DNA of 64,000 bases, taken from NCBI GenBank assembly GCA_016716065.1, contig JADJXA010000002.1:620001-684000 (forward strand), read 5' to 3'. Numbering within the stretch: the first letter of the stretch is position 1; each line of letters opens with the position of its first letter. Origin of the DNA: Candidatus Leptovillus gracilis. Its GTDB lineage: Bacteria > Chloroflexota > Anaerolineae > Promineifilales > Promineifilaceae. The notes under the pieces were generated by a model that ran no database searches, had not been told where the DNA came from, and saw only the letters and a list, made by a program, of their open reading frames with translations. Shown here one piece after another: positions 61,752 through 64,000 of the stretch. A program made the translations under genes and the position numbers.

Positions 61752-63434
61752 ATGAGTGAAGAGATAAGCAGTTCCAACTTTATTACCAATATAATTGATG
61801 AACATATGGCGAACGGCCGTTTTAACGGCCGTGTCCAAACCCGTTTCCCACCTGAACCCAATGGCTACCTGCACATCGGTCATGCCAAGTCTATCTTGCT
61901 CAATTACGGTATTGCCCGCGCCTACAACGGCAAATTCAACTTCCGCTTCGACGACACCAACCCGCTGAAAGAAGAGCAAGAATTTATAGACGCCATCACC
62001 GACGATGTGCGCTGGCTGGGCGCGGATTGGGAAGACCGGCTGTTTTACGCCTCCGATTACTTCGAGCAGCTTTACCAATGGGCCATCCAACTGATTAAAG
62101 ACGGCAAAGCCTATGTGGATGACCTGACGGCCGAAGAAATCCGCCAATATCGCGGCACGCTGACAGAGCCAGGCAAAAACAGCCCCTACCGCGACCGTCC
62201 CATCGCTGAAAACCTGGACCTGTTTGAGCGCATGAAAAAGGGGGAATTCCCCGATGGCTCCCGCGTCTTACGCGCCAAAATAGATATGGCTTCGCCCAAC
62301 ATCAACTTCCGCGACCCGGTGATGTACCGCATTTTGCACGCCGAACACCCGCGCACCGGCAGCGAATGGTGCATCTACCCCATGTACGATTGGGCGCACG
62401 GCCAATCCGACTCGATCGAAGGCATTACCCATTCGATTTGCACGTTGGAATTTGAGGACCACCGGCCCTTGTATGACTGGTTCATTGAAAACCTGGGCAT
62501 CCACGCGCCGCAGCAAATCGAATTTGCCCGCCTGAACCTGACGTACACCGTGATGAGCAAACGGAAACTGCGCCGCCTGGTGGAGGAAAAATACGTGGAT
62601 GGCTGGGACGACCCGCGTATGCCGACCATTCGCGGCCTGCGCCGCCGGGGCTATACGCCGGAAACGCTGCAAAAATTTGCCGAGATGATCGGCATCGCCA
62701 AAGCCAACAGCACCGTTGAAATTGAAATGCTAGAACATGTGCTGCGCGATGATTTGAACCAGTTTGCGCCGCGGGCGATGGCAGTGGTACGGCCGTTAAA
62801 ACTCATCATCACCAACTACCCGGAAAACATGGTGGAAGAGTTTGAAGTACCCACCCATCCGCAAGACAAAGAAAACAGCGAAACGCGCATTGTGCCCTTC
62901 TCGCGCGAAATTTATGTCGAGCAGGAAGATTACCTGGACAACCCACCCAGCAATTTCTTCCGGCTGGGACCGGGCCGGGAAGTGCGACTCTTGGGCGCGT
63001 ACCTCGTCACCTGTGACTCGGCCGAGAAAGACGCTGCTGGTAATGTAACGGCCTTGCACTGCACGTATGATCCGGCGTCGAGAGGGGGGAATCCGAGTGA
63101 CGGCCGTAGAGTCAAAGGCACCATCCACTGGGTTTCCGCCCAACACGCCGTCACCGCCGAACTGCGCCTCTACGACCGTCTCTTCACCGATCCCTTCCCC
63201 GAAAACGCCGCCGAAGGCCGGGACTTCACCGCCAATCTCAACCCCAACTCGCTAGAAACCCTCACTGGCTGCCAGTTGGAACCTGATCTAGCCGCAGCCA
63301 GAGTAGGCGACACATTCCAATTCATGCGCCAGGGCTATTTTGTCGTAGACAGCGACAGCACCCCGGACAACCTCGTCTTCAACCGCACCGTCGGCCTGCG
63401 CGACACCTGGGCGAAAGTGCAGAAGAGCAGTTGA
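61752..63434 (+). CDS. glnS: Glutaminyl-tRNA synthetase
   Basis: Class I synthetase charging tRNA-Gln directly; 560 aa. TRFPPEPNGYLHIGHAKSI contains the HIGH motif, followed by FRFDDTNPLKEEQEF; YTVMSKRKLRRLV is the KMSKS loop, and IRGLRRRGYTPE marks GlnRS against GluRS. Two beta-barrel anticodon domains end the protein. The ATG at 61752 (MSEEISSSNFI) follows GGAAG. With tRNA-Gln(CUG) in the same window, this organism has the direct route rather than relying only on GatCAB transamidation. Confidence 0.96.
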   Translation: MSEEISSSNFITNIIDEHMANGRFNGRVQTRFPPEPNGYLHIGHAKSILLNYGIARAYNGKFNFRFDDTNPLKEEQEFIDAITDDVRWLGADWEDRLFYASDYFEQLYQWAIQLIKDGKAYVDDLTAEEIRQYRGTLTEPGKNSPYRDRPIAENLDLFERMKKGEFPDGSRVLRAKIDMASPNINFRDPVMYRILHAEHPRTGSEWCIYPMYDWAHGQSDSIEGITHSICTLEFEDHRPLYDWFIENLGIHAPQQIEFARLNLTYTVMSKRKLRRLVEEKYVDGWDDPRMPTIRGLRRRGYTPETLQKFAEMIGIAKANSTVEIEMLEHVLRDDLNQFAPRAMAVVRPLKLIITNYPENMVEEFEVPTHPQDKENSETRIVPFSREIYVEQEDYLDNPPSNFFRLGPGREVRLLGAYLVTCDSAEKDAAGNVTALHCTYDPASRGGNPSDGRRVKGTIHWVSAQHAVTAELRLYDRLFTDPFPENAAEGRDFTANLNPNSLETLTGCQLEPDLAAARVGDTFQFMRQGYFVVDSDSTPDNLVFNRTVGLRDTWAKVQKSS

Positions 63435-63459
63435 TAGTGGTTCGTGAAGAAGCTATCAA

Positions 63460-63482
63460 CTAACAACTCCCAACTCCCAACT
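63460..63482. repeat. Short CAACTCC heptamer tract before the kinase gene
   Basis: CAACTAACAACTCCCAACTC and one further unit with a 7-base period just upstream of the ATG at 63487, replacing any Shine-Dalgarno. A related tract (CAACTAACAGCTAACAACT) lies at 60464-60482, just after the stop of the helical-repeat gene. Confidence 0.65.
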
Positions 63483-63486
63483 AACC

Positions 63487-64000
63487 ATGAAACGCTTCAT
63501 CCTCGTCGCCGGCAACATTGGGGCCGGCAAAACATCACTTACCGAACGCATTGGGGCGCGGTTGGGCTGGCGCGCCGGCTACGAATCGGTGTCCGATAAT
63601 CCTTACCTGCCCGATTTTTACGCCGACATGCGCCGCTGGTCGTTCCATTTGCAGGTGTTTTTCCTGGGCCACCGGGCGCAGCAGCACCTGGAGATGGCCG
63701 AACGGCCGGAATCGGCCATCGCCGACCGCAGCATCTACGAAGACGCCTTCATCTTTGCCCGCGCTTTGCACCATATGGGCAACCTCAACGAGCGCGATTA
63801 TCACGCCTATCGCCAGGTGTATGATCTGGTGGTCGGCGGGCTGCCCGCGCCCAGCTTGCTGCTCTACCTGCAATGCCCCGTGCCGGTTTTGATGGAGCGC
63901 ATTCGCAGCCGCGGCCGGGCCATCGAAAGCGGCGTCTCGACCGAATACCTGGGCCTGCTGGAAAGTTTTTACGACGAGTGGTTGAACAACTTCGATCTCT
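63487..64000 (+). CDS. Deoxynucleoside kinase (cut by window end)
   Basis: The visible 171 residues start MKRFILVAGNIGAGKTSLTERIGARLG with a P-loop, then YESVSDNPYLPDFYADMRRW, and the DRS motif in AIADRSIYEDAFIFARALH with the catalytic/base-binding residues. LLLYLQCPVPVLMERIRSRGR is the LID region. This is the dNK/dGK-dAK family that phosphorylates deoxynucleosides with ATP for salvage. The frame is open to the last base, so the C-terminal ~40 residues are outside. Confidence 0.9.
   Translation, partial: MKRFILVAGNIGAGKTSLTERIGARLGWRAGYESVSDNPYLPDFYADMRRWSFHLQVFFLGHRAQQHLEMAERPESAIADRSIYEDAFIFARALHHMGNLNERDYHAYRQVYDLVVGGLPAPSLLLYLQCPVPVLMERIRSRGRAIESGVSTEYLGLLESFYDEWLNNFDL

Overview
The window is a 64 kb stretch of a GC-rich bacterial chromosome. 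It most resembles the Chloroflexota (Anaerolineae-type lineages): lipoproteins with Pro/Thr-rich linkers, a VKOR-DsbA pair, a topoisomerase I with an extra N-terminal zinc domain, and a single-chain PurS-PurL-PurQ enzyme. This placement is inferred from gene content; there is no rRNA in the window. Nothing looks like prophage, CRISPR or a transposase.

Layout. 0-8 kb (minus strand): dnaK-dnaJ, surE, a metallophosphoesterase, and a family II pyrophosphatase with a WYL regulator. 8.3 kb: an orphan lipoprotein. 9-22 kb (minus strand): a purine operon running purL-purC-purE-(small membrane protein)-purK-purF-(solute-binding/VWA protein)-purD-purM. 22-26.7 kb (minus): a CoA-transferase/alanine dehydrogenase pair, a CBS protein and a VKOR/DsbA pair. 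27-41.7 kb (plus): ffh, rpsP, khpA, rimM, dprA, a mannose-1-phosphate guanylyltransferase, topA, a membrane spermidine-synthase-like protein, a DUF1461 protein, a PHP phosphoesterase, a TrmH-family methyltransferase and mdh. 42-45.4 kb (plus): methylmalonyl-CoA mutase large subunit, epimerase and an SDR. 45.4-52 kb (minus): scpA, a membrane MutS-like ATPase, an M23 peptidase, a ROK kinase and a HAD phosphatase. 52-64 kb: rodA, gltX, tRNA-Gln(CUG), a phytoene-desaturase-like oxidoreductase, an EamA transporter, a second M23 peptidase, a helical-repeat secreted protein, glnS and a deoxynucleoside kinase cut by the window end.

The most striking content is repetitive rather than genic. (1) The palindrome ACGGCCGT occurs about 134 times by hand count where base composition predicts about 2, inside genes in every frame and between genes, like the HIP1 palindrome of cyanobacteria. 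(2) Tandem heptanucleotide repeats with changing unit sequence, often as inverted pairs, sit between genes and also inside purL and purK, where three 7-bp units make a 7-residue peptide repeat. (3) A 66-bp structured element occurs twice, identically, each time immediately upstream of a start codon and supplying its Shine-Dalgarno.

Several genes (purC, purL, an unknown gene at 38.3 kb, perhaps rpsP) are broken by single-base indels. Two lie in CCCCC runs and one in a heptamer tract, so sequencing error and repeat slippage must both be considered.
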